This document shows, piece after piece, positions 35,690 through 46,105 of a stretch of DNA of 64,000 nt (positions within the stretch are counted from its first letter, which is position 1; each line of letters begins with the position of its first letter). This DNA comes from Aquatica leii. Lineage: Eukaryota; Arthropoda; Insecta; Coleoptera; Lampyridae. The notes under the pieces are model-generated. The model was not told the origin of the DNA and did no database searches. It worked only from the letters and a program-made list of their open reading frames with translations. Made by a program: the position numbers and the translations under genes. The DNA lies in assembly GCA_035610365.1 (NCBI GenBank), contig CM069437.1, forward strand, positions 56,072,093 through 56,136,092, written 5' to 3'.

Positions 35690-36260
35690 AGGTAGATCTC
35701 ATACCATGGGAACTCTGTACTTTTATGTAAAGTAGTGTATATTGGGTCTATGATATAGACAAGTGTTTATTTTTATGTGTTAAAGTAGTTGTAAGTTGCT
35801 TTGATGATCATGAATTCTACATTTGTGTTTATTAAGTATGTAAGTGTATTGTTGGCTCATTTATGTTTGTGCCGACAATTCAACTTTAACTGGGTGGTTT
35901 CCGTAACCAGGACATCAGTACCTACTGGCAAGCGGTCAGTTAACTGTTATCATATCTGCGTATACGTTTAATTGACATAAACTTGGGATGTCCTAACTTC
36001 CCGGTGTTTATTAATATCTTTACTTATAAACAGAGTTCTTGAAAATTATATATTATATAATTATCTTGAATTTACAATCAGTTTTTTGGCTTGTTTTTTT
36101 TCTTGTATTGCAGGTTCCACCAAACAGGAAATTTCGGTTAAAATTTAACGAGTTCTACTTAAATAAAAACCACGATTTGTTTTTGCTGGGTTTTATTTAA
36201 CTTACTACAGATTTCCCACATATCGAGAGTAAACAGTGTATAATCAACTTCATCTAGCGA
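35690..36260 (+). repeat. LTR-like repeat, copy shared with 9.2 kb
   Basis: 35990-36250 aligns with 9190-9470: CCCGGTGTTTATTAATATCT, GGTTAAAATTTAACGAGT, AATAAAAACCACGATTTG, TTTTATTTAAC and TTCCCACATATCG. The part to the left is probably the same LTR but is not shared with the 9 kb copy. No coding sequence. Confidence 0.5.
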
Positions 36261-36640
36261 GACTTCGCTACTTTTTTGTTCGCAAATTGTTGTTTTCAAA
36301 AATAAGTGGGTGGGTTCACAGACCTTCGAGTTGCTGCCACTTTATCTCTATACACGGCTGTCGCAGGTAGATGTAACCTGTCCACTTCATTTAGTAAATC
36401 AGAAATGACAAATGACTCACACCTTTTCTGAAGTCTCAGGATTGTATAATTTGTGTATTGTTTTGTTACTTCTATAATTAGTCAATCAGCTTAGCATCGT
36501 AGATATTTTTTTCGTGATTGTGTTTAATCCCCTGCTTGCGACGAAGAATTGTTGGTTGCGTAAGTTTTTGTGCTGATGTTTTTATCTTTTTTTGCAATTC
36601 ATTATTATAATTGTCGATTGTTGATTCGTTTTGCAACTAC
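36261..36640. other. No gene seen
   Basis: Sequence between two LTR-like repeats. No homology recognised. Confidence 0.35.
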
Positions 36641-36689
36641 AATACTATTTAGCTCTTATTAAAATCACTTATAACGCTTGTTAGTAATT

Positions 36690-37020
36690 GAATCTAATTA
36701 GTTGTACGGAGTGTTGCCCAATCAAAAGGGCCTACTTCGATATTATAGCTGTAATAGTCGACCAATCTATAATCTACCTCTGTCTGCCCTTTTTATTAAC
36801 TTCTATTCTTTCTTGTTAGAAATAAATATATTATTGCTAAAATCTGTTTTGCAAAGTGTTTTTTTTTCAGTGATCGACATATTTAAACAAGGTCTATATT
36901 TACTTGTTTTGACGCCTTTCTAATTCATTAAAGGATTAGCACACCGAGACTTGCGAGCCGCTTGCCGAATTATATCGAGCTACCCGCTGGCATTTCAGTT
37001 ACAATAAATTCTTGTAACAA
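36690..37020 (+). repeat. LTR-like repeat, partial copy D
   Basis: It contains TTGTACGGAGTGTTGCCCAA, an AATAAATATATTAT region, TTTTTTCAGTGATCG, TTTTGACGCCTTTCTAA and TTAGCACACCGAGACTTGCG, in the same order as copies A-C at 14.2, 15.3 and 56.2 kb. Confidence 0.5.
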
Positions 37021-37775
37021 AAAGTTCTACGTTTCTGTAGAGACAAAGTGAAGTATTTAAAAATCTGGTTAGGCTAAATCAAGTTAAGTTCTGAATCAAT
37101 AAAGGAAAAGACGCATTCTTTGCGATATCACAAAATACTGCACTTGGCAAAATTGACTAAGTGCGTCTTTGCGAAAGGATAGATTGTTAAAAAAGCTGTT
37201 GCGATATCACTTCTTTCTGCTGGTAAAGTTCCTAGATTTATACAAGAGTTATCTCCAAAGATGGTTCTGTCAGTACTTAACGATAAAAAACGTACGTAAG
37301 CAAAGTAGGTAAATTGCAGTTCAAGTGTATTTTTTTTCTTTGGTTTTAGTCTGAATTCTACGAGAAAAAATCTTTTTATCCAAAATAAAAGTGAACACAT
37401 TGCTGCAGTTTAAAACATAATGCAGTATTTTATTATAACACACAGATTTATAGGTACAAACAATCTATAAGTAATGGCAGATAAATTATCCTAAGTCTAA
37501 AACTAAGCTTATTTTACATTTCTTCAATTAGTGATTTAAACATCAAGATTGTTATGCTATATTAAAATAACGAACGTACGACTGCAAGAACACTGTCAGT
37601 CAGTAAAAAAATTGGAGACCGACAAAAAATTCTATCTAAAAGAATATGAAATAATAACATTAATTAATGCGATTGAAGTGATATGGAAATGAAAATAGTT
37701 TTGGCACAATTCCAGTTTTGGTAACTTCTATATGATAACTTTCTTTTACTTATCACAAGTCACCGTTAATTAATG
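37021..37775 (-). other. 3' flank of the Spätzle gene, no coding sequence recognised
   Basis: The part next to 37775 is probably the Spätzle 3' UTR. AATAAA on the minus strand occurs near 37428-37433, a possible but distant poly(A) signal. The open stretch at 37128-37400 on the minus strand has no recognisable family. Confidence 0.35.
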
Positions 37776-37932
37776 TTACGGACTACAACGACAAACGCAA
37801 CACGATGGAAATAGGAACCAATCCATAAAAATGCCTCTACAGTCGTTATCTGGATCGTAAGCTAATAGTCGATGCCACTTGTATTTTTGCTCGCAGCCGC
37901 AATCTCCCGAGCATCGCTTGGTTCTGACTTTT
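37776..37932 (-). CDS. Spätzle-like exon: end of the cystine knot and stop
   Basis: Acceptor TTTACAG. It encodes [20 protein letters not shown] then [19 protein letters not shown] and [11 protein letters not shown], ending at the stop 37776-37778. The CCxCxC end is diagnostic of the family. Confidence 0.93.
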
Positions 37933-38601
37933 CTGTAAAGAATGTGTAAGAAAATTTTACATTTTGGTGAACTATAGACTTACGAACAAACTTCTTGGTG
38001 AATTGCTTGTTCGAAATGCTGGGTATTGACAATTGCTCTAATTTTCCCAGCTGAGTTAGAAGCCCAATAAGGCGTTACAATTTCTACTTTGCTTTCGCAC
38101 GCGTCCATTCTAGAAGTTTCTGGTAATAGAAAAGAGTACGTAAAATTAAGTTTGTTACCTTCCGCTTTCCGAACTTTGGTTGCTTTTAAAATTTTGCCTA
38201 GTTGCTCTTGTTAATTTATAAAAGTTGTTGTTAGTTCCATCTAAGTTGGGGTCGGGACCAGGCGGCGCGTGAAGATCAGGAACGCCAGGCTTAGCCGCTC
38301 GTTTATTTTTTCTTCCTCCACCTGGACCGGGACCTTCAAATTCCGGACTTATGGTAAAATCTCCGTACATACGTCTCATTAACGCTTTATTTTCATCTAT
38401 AAATAATTCAATACGTTGTCTGCAAACACATAAGGTTATTATTGTTAATGCGACGAATTATTATTCAATCTATTACATTGGATAGGAACTTCCGGCAGTT
38501 GGACAAAATAGTTGCTCATATTTTTTGATACATGGAACTCCTCGTATGTATTCACCACGTAACTCTAAACCTAAAGCCACTGACAAGGCCGTCCATAAAA
38601 T
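37776..38601 (-). CDS. Spätzle-family cystine-knot ligand (four exons, first exon not found)
   Basis: Minus-strand exons 38477-38601, 38159-38419, 37984-38109 and 37776-37932 join with phases 2, 2, 2 through GT-AG introns of 57, 49 and 51 bp. They give about 222 residues. The N-terminal part has [11 protein letters not shown] and [20 protein letters not shown], the conserved pro-region of Spätzle paralogues. A basic RKNKR stretch in the Gly/Pro-rich linker may be a proprotein-convertase site. The C-terminal knot runs from [15 protein letters not shown] to [16 protein letters not shown] and carries the family's cysteine pattern. Spätzle proteins are secreted proligands cleaved to bind Toll-type receptors in immunity, patterning or neurotrophin-like roles. 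A signal-peptide exon is missing and must lie upstream, beyond or between the nested transposons. It is a paralogue of the Spz3-6 type rather than classical Spz1 (a judgement from motif style). Confidence 0.92.
37984..38109 (-). CDS. Spätzle-like exon: first half of the cystine knot
   Basis: It encodes [20 protein letters not shown] then [21 protein letters not shown]. The donor GTAAGT is consensus. Confidence 0.92.
38159..38419 (-). CDS. Spätzle-like exon: pro-region and linker
   Basis: Acceptor TTTGCAG. It encodes [20 protein letters not shown], then a glycine/proline-rich linker [17 protein letters not shown] and PGPDPNLDG. The donor is GTAACA. The acceptor of the next exon must be the one giving a 49-bp intron, because the nearer CCAG would break the frame. 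Confidence 0.88.
38477..38601 (-). CDS. Spätzle-like exon with the CPTAG motif
   Basis: It follows a TGTTGCAG acceptor at phase 0 and encodes [20 protein letters not shown] then [21 protein letters not shown]. The donor is GTAATA. The upstream exon is not found within 700 bp. Confidence 0.85.
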
Positions 38602-39300
38602 CTGCAACAAACATAAATTATACTATTTATGGCGGTTTCAACCCTTTTACTAACAACCGTAACTTAATCCTTGACGTTTTACAACGTCTATTACACATTC
38701 AAGTTTTTACTATCGCTACTATTAACGCAACTGCAATAATTTCTTTAAAATGATTATTAATAAATTGCGTTCCTATTCAAAGTGCCATTGCTAAAAGTAT
38801 AAAAAAATACCTTCTATTTTTTGTTGACGCAATATGTAACGATTTTGATCAAGGTGCAAAAAATGATTCATGAAAATGTGATGTTTGGCCTACATATGAC
38901 ACAATCAATTTAATTTAAAGGAAGGTCTTGATTAAAATTCTTATGTATGAAATTGTAATTAGAGAAGCTTTGCGTTGTCAAATAATTTATTAAGGTGTTG
39001 GTGCATTAAGGATGATCTTAATGATACAGTATTCAAAAGTCAAACTACTATATTTAATCATATCAAGGGTACGATTGACGTCCTTAAGAAAGTTTAATTA
39101 ATTATAATACGCGGAAAATTTGCTTAGATGTAGGTACGTAACTATTTGCTATTATTAAGATAAATAAAATTTTGATAAAAAAAGTAACACAAGAAAACAT
39201 TTGGAATTTTATTTAACACATGTATGAACTGTAAGATCGAAGGTTTTTATACATAGTATAGCAATCGTTAGATTACAAACAACAATAAAAATTAAAAATC
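38602..39300. other. Upstream of the Spätzle exons, no signal-peptide exon found
   Basis: I searched the minus strand for an ATG-led hydrophobic exon ending in a phase-0 donor and found none. A short ATG-led stretch ending at a GTATTT donor near 38812 is not hydrophobic and has the wrong phase. Confidence 0.4.
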
Positions 39301-39535
39301 GTTGTTTTGCAAACTTTCAGCGTTTTTAAAACTTGGTCACACTCTTCTCGTTCAGCATCAAATACGTACTTCCGCTGAACCAATTAAACAGCGCTATTAT
39401 CCTCTCTTGCCTGCCTTGCAGAAGATCGGTGATGATAACACTTATTTGTTCTGTGTCGATTTTAGAAATGTAAACCAGGTGACTCAAAAGGATGCTTATC
39501 TGTTGCCTTATATTACTTCCATTTTAGTATGAATT
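39301..39535 (+). mobile_element. Gypsy fossil, reverse-transcriptase start
   Basis: It reads KQRYYPLLPALQKI, then CVDFRNVNQVTQKDAYLLPY, the opening of a Gypsy reverse transcriptase. It is probably the left part of the Gypsy copy whose RNase H and integrase lie at 44869-46105, with younger elements in between. Broken and internally shortened. Confidence 0.65.
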
Positions 39536-39539
39536 TAGC

Positions 39540-40880
39540 ACAATTTGAGGTATTCATAAAAGGTTTGAAAACGTGTAATACAGGATGGTACTCCTTCCAC
39601 TTCCTCAAAACCTTCCGAGTCAATACTACTATTACTATCATGAAGCGACATCTTTACTTCCCTAGACTCTGATAAATCAGCACCATTTACACTTTTTCTT
39701 GCAGGAATGGCAATCTTTTTGCGTCTCTCACTTTTAACGGTTTCGCCATCCATGTATCGCATGCTCTTTAATATATTTACCACAGAATCATTCACAGCAT
39801 CTGCTGGATTATCACCATGTAGCCTCTCTTTTGGTAGCCTTGTCAGAACCTTTTCCAATTCTAGAATTTCTGAAACCCGATAGCATATTTTTAATTTGAT
39901 TCGGCTCAGTTTCGTTCATCAGTTGTTTCAGTAGGTGAAGAAACCTATCCTTGGGTATGCTCGTACTCTTCTACCTGTCGCCCATTTTTCACGTTTTCAC
40001 GACTCTTCTCTAAGCCGTTTTCAGTGGTTTGAAACAAACAAAGCTTAATGATCTTAGGAAAAAAATAGAAAGAAGAGTTTCTCTAATTAAAAACTTTTTT
40101 CATGAAGGTTTCAAACCACTCTCTTGCACTTCTGTTGTATCGTACTTTTTTCGGGCCTGTGGGTTTTATAAATAACATAGGAGGGCGATAATGTTTTAGC
40201 TGCTGTGGCTGCAAACATAATTAAATTTGCACTTTTGGTGAAGTTGCAGACTCTCTCTGGATAGCGACAACCACGCTTAAAAATTTTTTTTACGACCAGA
40301 GTTCTCATTAAAGTTAGTTTCATCAAAATTGATTATAAGCGTAGCTGGAACATCTCGTAATTTTGCTGTTATGTTATCGAAATACACATTTATTTCTATT
40401 TTTTGGAAACATTGCATTGCGATCGTTTAATGTTTTGACACAGCTTGGTCTTTAGTCTATCTTGTTGGCGTTTTATAAAACTGTATACAAAATCACGACT
40501 TAGTAAGTTATTTTTGAATTTCGTACTATTTTTTTCTCTACTGTCAAAATAATTTTTGACCGCCTTCCTTAGATCATGGTCTAACGGGTAGCCCCAATCG
40601 CTACATGTTATTAGTTGAGTCACAATCCGTGTTTCTTCTGCAAGTGACTACCGTTTATCTCCTCTGCTTCTTTAAGGAGGGATTTTTGGCATACCGATAC
40701 AGAACGGAATAGTGGATTCCGCACCTCTTTGCAGCCTGCTTATAAAAGAGTTGTTCCCGTTCAATAAATTCAAGCGTCTTGAGGAGTTGCTCTTGATCAG
40801 GTTTTTCGTATCGTTTGCTTTCTTGTCATTTTTCATAAAAGAAAGTTTATTAGAAGTGGATAAAAACATGCGGGCGAATA
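39540..40880 (-). mobile_element. Tigger/pogo-like DNA transposon fossil
   Basis: Minus-strand pieces in order: a Pro-Ile-Pro-type end of the N-terminal helix-turn-helix near 40680; then WGYPLDHDLRKAVKNYFDSR and RDFVYSFIKRQQDRLKTKLC (40400-40620), the second DNA-binding domain; then NFDETN (first catalytic acid) and FKRGCRYPERVCNFTKSANL (40110-40330) from the DDE domain; and an acidic/Lys-rich C-terminus (39535-39858). It carries several frameshifts and stops between and within these pieces. A short inverted repeat (GTGGTTTGAAAC with GTTTCAAACCAC) at 40021-40032 and 40110-40121 lies inside it. Confidence 0.65.
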
Positions 40881-40930
40881 GTAACCGTCAATTGGCAGTG
40901 TTGCCAACGTTTCAGAAGCTTGTGTGCTGA

Positions 40931-41452
40931 CAAACTTAAAAACAGAAAATTTATACGGTTGAACTTTGTAAGAAATAATCAAAGCAATATTAAATATAAA
41001 ACTAAGTCAGTCTTGATTAGTCCTAATTAACTGGAAGTACTCATAAAAATGTTTTATTAAAAGAAAAATGAATTTTTTATAAATATTTATCTAAGAATAA
41101 AATTAGTTCACAGGTGTTACAAAATTAACGTAATTATAATGATGCAACTATAAATGTTATAATGCTTAATCTAACGAGAAAGAAAACGTGTCAATTAAAC
41201 TTAAAAAATGGTTATCAGCTTACTATTTCTTGATTCACACAAATTTTCGTTATCTTTAAATTTATACTCATTAAGAGATAAAACTGGAATTAGTGACAGC
41301 TACAAAAAACAGTGCATCAGTTACATTGTAGTACTGTATACAACAACGTTTCACGATTAAACTTGCTGATGTGTAAGGAAATGAAAACCAAAAATTCTAA
41401 ATTATCAGCAAAATGTTGGCAATTTTTGGCAACGAGTAGGTAGTACAGATTA
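40931..41452. other. No gene seen
   Basis: AT-rich sequence up to the target duplication of the Penelope-like insertion. The last about 30 bp (to 41467) read as Gypsy RNase H start (VQINVLNFG). Confidence 0.4.
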
Positions 41453-41524
41453 ACGTTTTAAACTTTGTACTAACATTAGAATGTCTTTCGGGTTTGGACC
41501 GTGTCATAGTTGCAACCGAAGCTG

Positions 41525-41585
41525 CCAACGTTTCGCCCACTTTCGTAAGGGCCTTCATCAGGGCGTGAGATAAATCGCAAAACTC
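41525..41585 (-). ncRNA. Hammerhead-ribozyme-like motif, inverted pLTR
   Basis: On the minus strand: CTGATGA (41555-41561), a stem II of GGCCC/GGGC type with an intervening loop, then GAAACGTT (41527-41534). GCC just before CTGATGA can pair with GGC just after ACGTT, giving stem I. Stem III is the self-complementary ACGT, as in the minimal, dimer-dependent hammerheads known from Penelope-like elements. Activity is not shown. Confidence 0.6.
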
Positions 41586-41969
41586 AAACAAGCAATCGAA
41601 ATCTAACTAAGAACTTCTCAAAAGTTAGGTTATCCACTTGTGAAACAAGCCATAACCTAAACTATGAAAAGGTAAGAAAGAAAACGATAACCTGAAAAAG
41701 CAAACGAAAATCTAACAAAGAACCACTACTGAGTTAGGTAATCAACTTCTTAAGTCACTTCTACGGAGTTTAGAATCTGGCTTGGTTCACAAGTTGATTA
41801 CCTAACTCAGTAGTGGTTCTTTGTTAGATTTTCGTTTGCTTTTTCAGGTTATCGTTTTCTTTCTTACCTTTTCATAGTTTAGGTTATGGCTTGTTTCACA
41901 AGTGGATAACCTAACTTTTGAGAAGTTCTTAGTTAGATTTCGATTGCTTGTTTGAGTTTTGCGATTTAT

Positions 41970-42005
41970 CTCACGCCCTGATGAAGCCGTTGAAACGTTG
42001 TCAGC
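41970..42005 (+). ncRNA. Degenerate hammerhead-like motif, first direct pLTR
   Basis: CTGATGA (41978-41984) and GAAACGTTG (41992-42000) are kept, but the sequence between them is about 14 nt shorter than in the other two pLTRs, so stem II cannot form. Probably not functional. Confidence 0.5.
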
Positions 42006-44734
42006 TTCGGTTGCAACTATGACACGGTCCAAACCTGGAAGACATTCTAATGTTAGTGTAGATTCCGGCCGTGGAAGCCTTCGCTACTCCATTAATAATC
42101 TCTGCGGGGAGAATCTTTCTTCTAAAACCTCCGTATTTTCCAAACTTCGCCACAAACTCGTCAAACTTTTGTGCAATTTAACCTTTCTTAGTCGCTGTCG
42201 TGACCACAACATCATTCCTGCATTCCTCAAAATTAAGTTCCACATTCAGACACGTTCTTCTAAAAACATCCTACACCGTGCTAGTCTAGCGTTGATACGC
42301 GAACGGATTAAGCAAACTAGGCGAGAGTTAGACACCATTTCGAAACAACTCTTTTATCTTCATCTTGGGTTGGCCAACACTCTATCCCCGGATGATTGGA
42401 AATTCTTTGACAACATTACTTACCAGCAGTCTGAAACCACTCTACGACTAACCACTGAAGGTCATCTCAAAAAGTTTCAATTATTGGAATCCAAGAATCG
42501 TAAAGCTTCTTCTTCTACTAACTCAGTAAAGACGGTTGTCAATTTATTTAGTTTGGTTCTCACTTCAGAACAGGAATCGGTGCTCTCTAAGGGTTTGAAT
42601 TTTGCGGTTGCTTCCAAACGTATTCCTAAAGAAGATATTCTATGTGCTGTTGAGTCTTCTATAAGACATCTTCCTCGCCACATCTCAGATCCCATTCGTA
42701 TTAACACTGGCAAAATCCTTGAATCATCTAAAATTCCTAAATCCAACATTTCTAAGTCTGAAGAGTCAGCTCTAAAAAGTCTTCGTAAGAACCCTGATAT
42801 TATTGTTCTTCCAGCCGACAAAGGCAACGCCACTGTAGCTTTGAACCAAATTGATTATGTTACGAAAATCAATTCTATTTTGTCTGAGGAAACTTACGCT
42901 CTTCTAACCCATAACCCCACTTCGAGGATTGAACGCGAGGTTAGCCAAATCATCAAGTCTTCCAATCTACCTCCTGAAACTAAGCGTCGACTTACCCCAT
43001 CAGATTCTAAACCACCTCGTCTATACGGACTTCCCAAAATTCACAAACAAGGTATTCCTTTTTGACCTATCGTTAGTACTATCCAATCTCCTACTTACAA
43101 GCTAGCCAAGTTCTTGTCCAACATTCTTTGCGAGTTTACAGGTAAAACCTCTTCTCACATCCTCAACTCTCAGCATTTTATTCAACGTCTAGAAACTATA
43201 AAACTTGAACCCCAAGATCTTCTCGTGAGCTTTGATGTTACTTCACTTTTTACTAAAGTTCCTATTAAGGATTCGCTTATTATCATCAAACAGATTCTGT
43301 CTCAACATGGCAAGGACTTGAGTTTGGTTCCTCTTATTGAAAAGTGTCTATCTTCTACTTACTTCCAATTTGATAATAAGTTTTACGAACAAGTTTCTGG
43401 TGCTGCTATGGGTTCTCCTCTATCACCTGTTGTAGCTAACATTTTTATGGAATCCTTTGAAACGGTTGCTTTGGAATCATCAATATTAAAACCTAAAGTG
43501 TGGTTTAGATATGTTGACGACACGTTTATTGTTTGGTCTCATGGTCATCTTGAATTGTCTAAGTTTCTTGATCATCTTAACAATCAACACTTAGATATCA
43601 AATTTACTATGGAAATCGAAAGTAATGGTTCTCTTCCATTTCTTGACGTTCTTGTGACTCGTAAGCCCGACGGACTTCTAGGCCATTCTGTTTATCGCAA
43701 ACCCACCCATACGGACAGATACCTTCATGCTTCGTCTCATCATCATCCTGCACAGAAACGTTCTGTTATTGAATCTTTGGTCCATCGTGCCTTTTCTATT
43801 TGTCAACCTGAGAATCTAGACTCAGAACTCCGTCATCTTACTAGAACCTTAGTGAACAATGGTTATGTTAAGCGAGATATTCATAGAGTTATTAATCGTC
43901 GTTTACATCCACGTACTCGATTACCTAAGGACATTTCTATTCCCGAATCTAACCCGAAATTGGCCTTTTACCCTACATTCACAAGGTTACAGATCAAATA
44001 GGGAAACTCCTTCGTAAGAATGGTATTAAACCCATATTCAACTCGACAGGCAAAATCTCTCAGATTCTTCCTTCTCCCAAAGACAAATTTCCTACACTTT
44101 CATCTCAAGGTGTATACCAAATTCCCTGTTCTTGTGGTTTAGTCTACATTGGTGAAACCGGTCGTTCCGTCATTACTCGCATTTCAGAACATGATCGTTG
44201 TATAAGGAAAAGGTATACTTCCAAGTCTGCGGTCGCTGAACATCATTTTACTACAGGTCACAAGATAGATTTTGATAATGTTTCGTTGATTGCCAAATCT
44301 CCATTCTTTTTCAACAGGAAATTCCGAGAAAGCATAGAAATCATCAAACACCCTAATAACTTCAATCGCGATCATGGTTTTGAAATATCCCCTCTTTGGT
44401 TCCCGGTTATTAATCATTTATCAAAAACACGCCCCCTAGCAACCGTAACCCAATCAGGGTCGAGCTTAATCATCCGTGACGATCCTTTTCCTTTAAATAC
44501 GGAGACTATTTCTTCTTAAGTCACTTCTACGGAGTTTAGAATCTGGCTTGGTTCTACAAGTTGATTACCTAACTCAGTAGTGGTTCTTTGTTAGATTTTC
44601 GTTTGCTTTTTCAGGTTATCGTTTTCTTTCTTACCTTTTCATAGTTTAGGTTATGGCTTGTTTCACAAGTGGATAACCTAACTTTTGAGAAGTTCTTAGT
44701 TAGATTTCGATTGCTTGTTTGAGTTTTGCGATTT

Positions 44735-44800
44735 ATCTCACGCCCTGATGAAGCCCTTTACGAAAGTGGGCGAAACGTTGGCAGCTTCAGTTGCAACTAT
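44735..44800 (+). ncRNA. Hammerhead-ribozyme-like motif, 3' pLTR
   Basis: CTGATGA (44745-44751), stem II GCCC/GGGC closing a TTTACGAAAGT loop, GAAAC (44772-44776), self-complementary ACGT stem III, and predicted cleavage after ACGTT with GGC pairing back to the GCC before CTGATGA. All core positions match the hammerhead consensus. PLE pseudo-LTRs are known to carry such ribozymes. Confidence 0.65.
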
Positions 44801-44868
44801 GACACGGTCCAAACCCGGAAGACATTCTAATGTTAGTATAGATTCCGGCCGTGGAAGCCTTCGCTATT

Positions 44869-46105
44869 ACGTTTTAAACTTTGGTTTAAGTGCTGTTTTA
44901 AGTCACACTATTGCGAATGGTGAAAAGGTTGTTAGTAACCTTAGTCAATTGCTCACTAAGGCGAAGCGGCATTATTTGACCACTAAAAACGGATGTCTGG
45001 CTGTGCTATGGGCCATAGAAAAGTTCTGTTCTTATGTAGATGGATCCCAGTTTACTGTAATAACCGATCATCATTAGTTGCTGTGGTTAAATCATTTGCA
45101 GAGTCCTTCAGGACGATTAGCTCGCTGATCTATTCGATTGCAGCAGTTCGATTTTTCGATATTCCATCGAAAATGAAAGAATCACGTGGTTCCTGATGTG
45201 GTATCTCGCTACCTGTACTTCTTCTGTCTTTATGCTTAATTTGCCGACTACTGATCGTTGGTATAATAACCTGCTTAAACGTGTTTTGGATGCTCTTTAT
45301 AATATTGTAAAATGGTCGGTACAGGAAAATGTTTTTTATCGTCGTGTTGTTAATCTTTTTTTGGTTCTTCTGATGATTGGAAAATAGTAGTTCTTGCTGA
45401 ACCATTAGAGTTTTTCAGTCGCTGGACACTGTGAAATTTCGAAAACTACGGCTAAGATTTTACAACAATACTATTGGCTCTGCTTACGTGCAGATGTCGT
45501 TTGTTATATTTGTCGTTGCTATGTGTGCGCTGCGCATAAAGTAGAACAATTTGCTTCGTCTGGAATATTTGCTCCTCGTGCTAAAACATCACACCCTTGG
45601 CAAATTCTTTGCTGTGACATTGTAGGTCCGTTGCCTCGATCATTGAATGGCTTTAGTTATGTACTGGTGATCGCTGATTATTTTACTAGGTTTCCTCTGT
45701 TCTTTCCGTTACGTTCAGCTCTTGTTACCTCTATCTGTAAAATCAGCAAAGAACACATCTTTATGTACAATGGTAGTTTCGTAGTAAATAGTTTGCTAAA
45801 CTTTATGCCACTTATGAGACAACGATACTCTTTACGGCTAAATATCATCCCAGGACTAATCCCGCCGAACGGATTAATCGTGTCTTAAAAACCATGATTT
45901 CTTCATATGTCAAAGAAAATCATCGGCATTGGGATGTAAATCTCTCGAAATTTGGCTTCGCTATTTGTACTGCAAAACAGCAAGTTATTGACTATACTCA
46001 TTACTTTGCACTCTTCGCACGTGAACACCTTTTAAGAATGTTTTTCGGTCCATCTTCTTCTAATGTTTTTATATCGGAACCTAATATATATATAAAAATG
46101 TGAAA
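44869..46105 (+). mobile_element. Gypsy fossil, RNase H and integrase
   Basis: It begins right at the PLE target duplication with LNFGLSAVLSH. It continues with LAVLWAIEKFCSYVDGSQFT and VITDHHSLLWLN-type sequence (RNase H), and then an integrase region with TSHPWQILCCDIVGPLPRSL (near 45590) and KYHPRTNPAERINRVLKT (near 45840). It is broken in several places. It is the right part of the Gypsy copy into which the PLE jumped. Confidence 0.8.

Larger units (their letters stand above)
41468..42075. repeat. Inverted pair of PLE pseudo-LTRs
   Basis: 41468-41747 and about 41748-42060 are reverse complements (arms about 270-300 bp, nearly no spacer), sharing CAAGTGGATAACCTAACTTT, TTTTCAGGTTATCGTTTTC and GCAACTATGACACGGTCC. 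The second arm is repeated in direct orientation at 44514-44868. Confidence 0.9.
41468..44868 (+). mobile_element. Near-complete Penelope-like element with pLTRs and an inverted 5' tail
   Basis: The 15-bp duplication ACGTTTTAAACTTTG flanks the element (41453-41467 and 44869-44883). Parts: an inverted partial pseudo-LTR (41468-41747); a direct pLTR (about 41748-42075); the reverse-transcriptase region (about 42100-44001) with IIVLPADKGNATV, RLYGLPKIHK, LVSFDVTSLFTKVP, GAAMGSPLSPVVANIF and RYVDDTFIVW; a GIY-YIG endonuclease (about 44005-44515, IPCSCGLVYIGETGRSV); and the 3' pLTR (44514-44868). The inverted tail plus direct pLTR is the usual PLE architecture. The coding region has about two breaks, so it is not active, but it is far better preserved than the two fragments at 7-8.6 kb. 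Confidence 0.92.

Noticed and set aside
37128-37400. Minus-strand frame of 90 codons downstream of the Spätzle stop
   Set aside because: No family recognised, no convincing splice sites and low-complexity N-terminus. Left as unassigned.
38812-38885. Possible Spätzle first exon (ATG-led stretch ending at a GTATTT donor)
   Set aside because: Not hydrophobic enough for a signal peptide, and the donor phase does not match the phase-0 acceptor at 38601.
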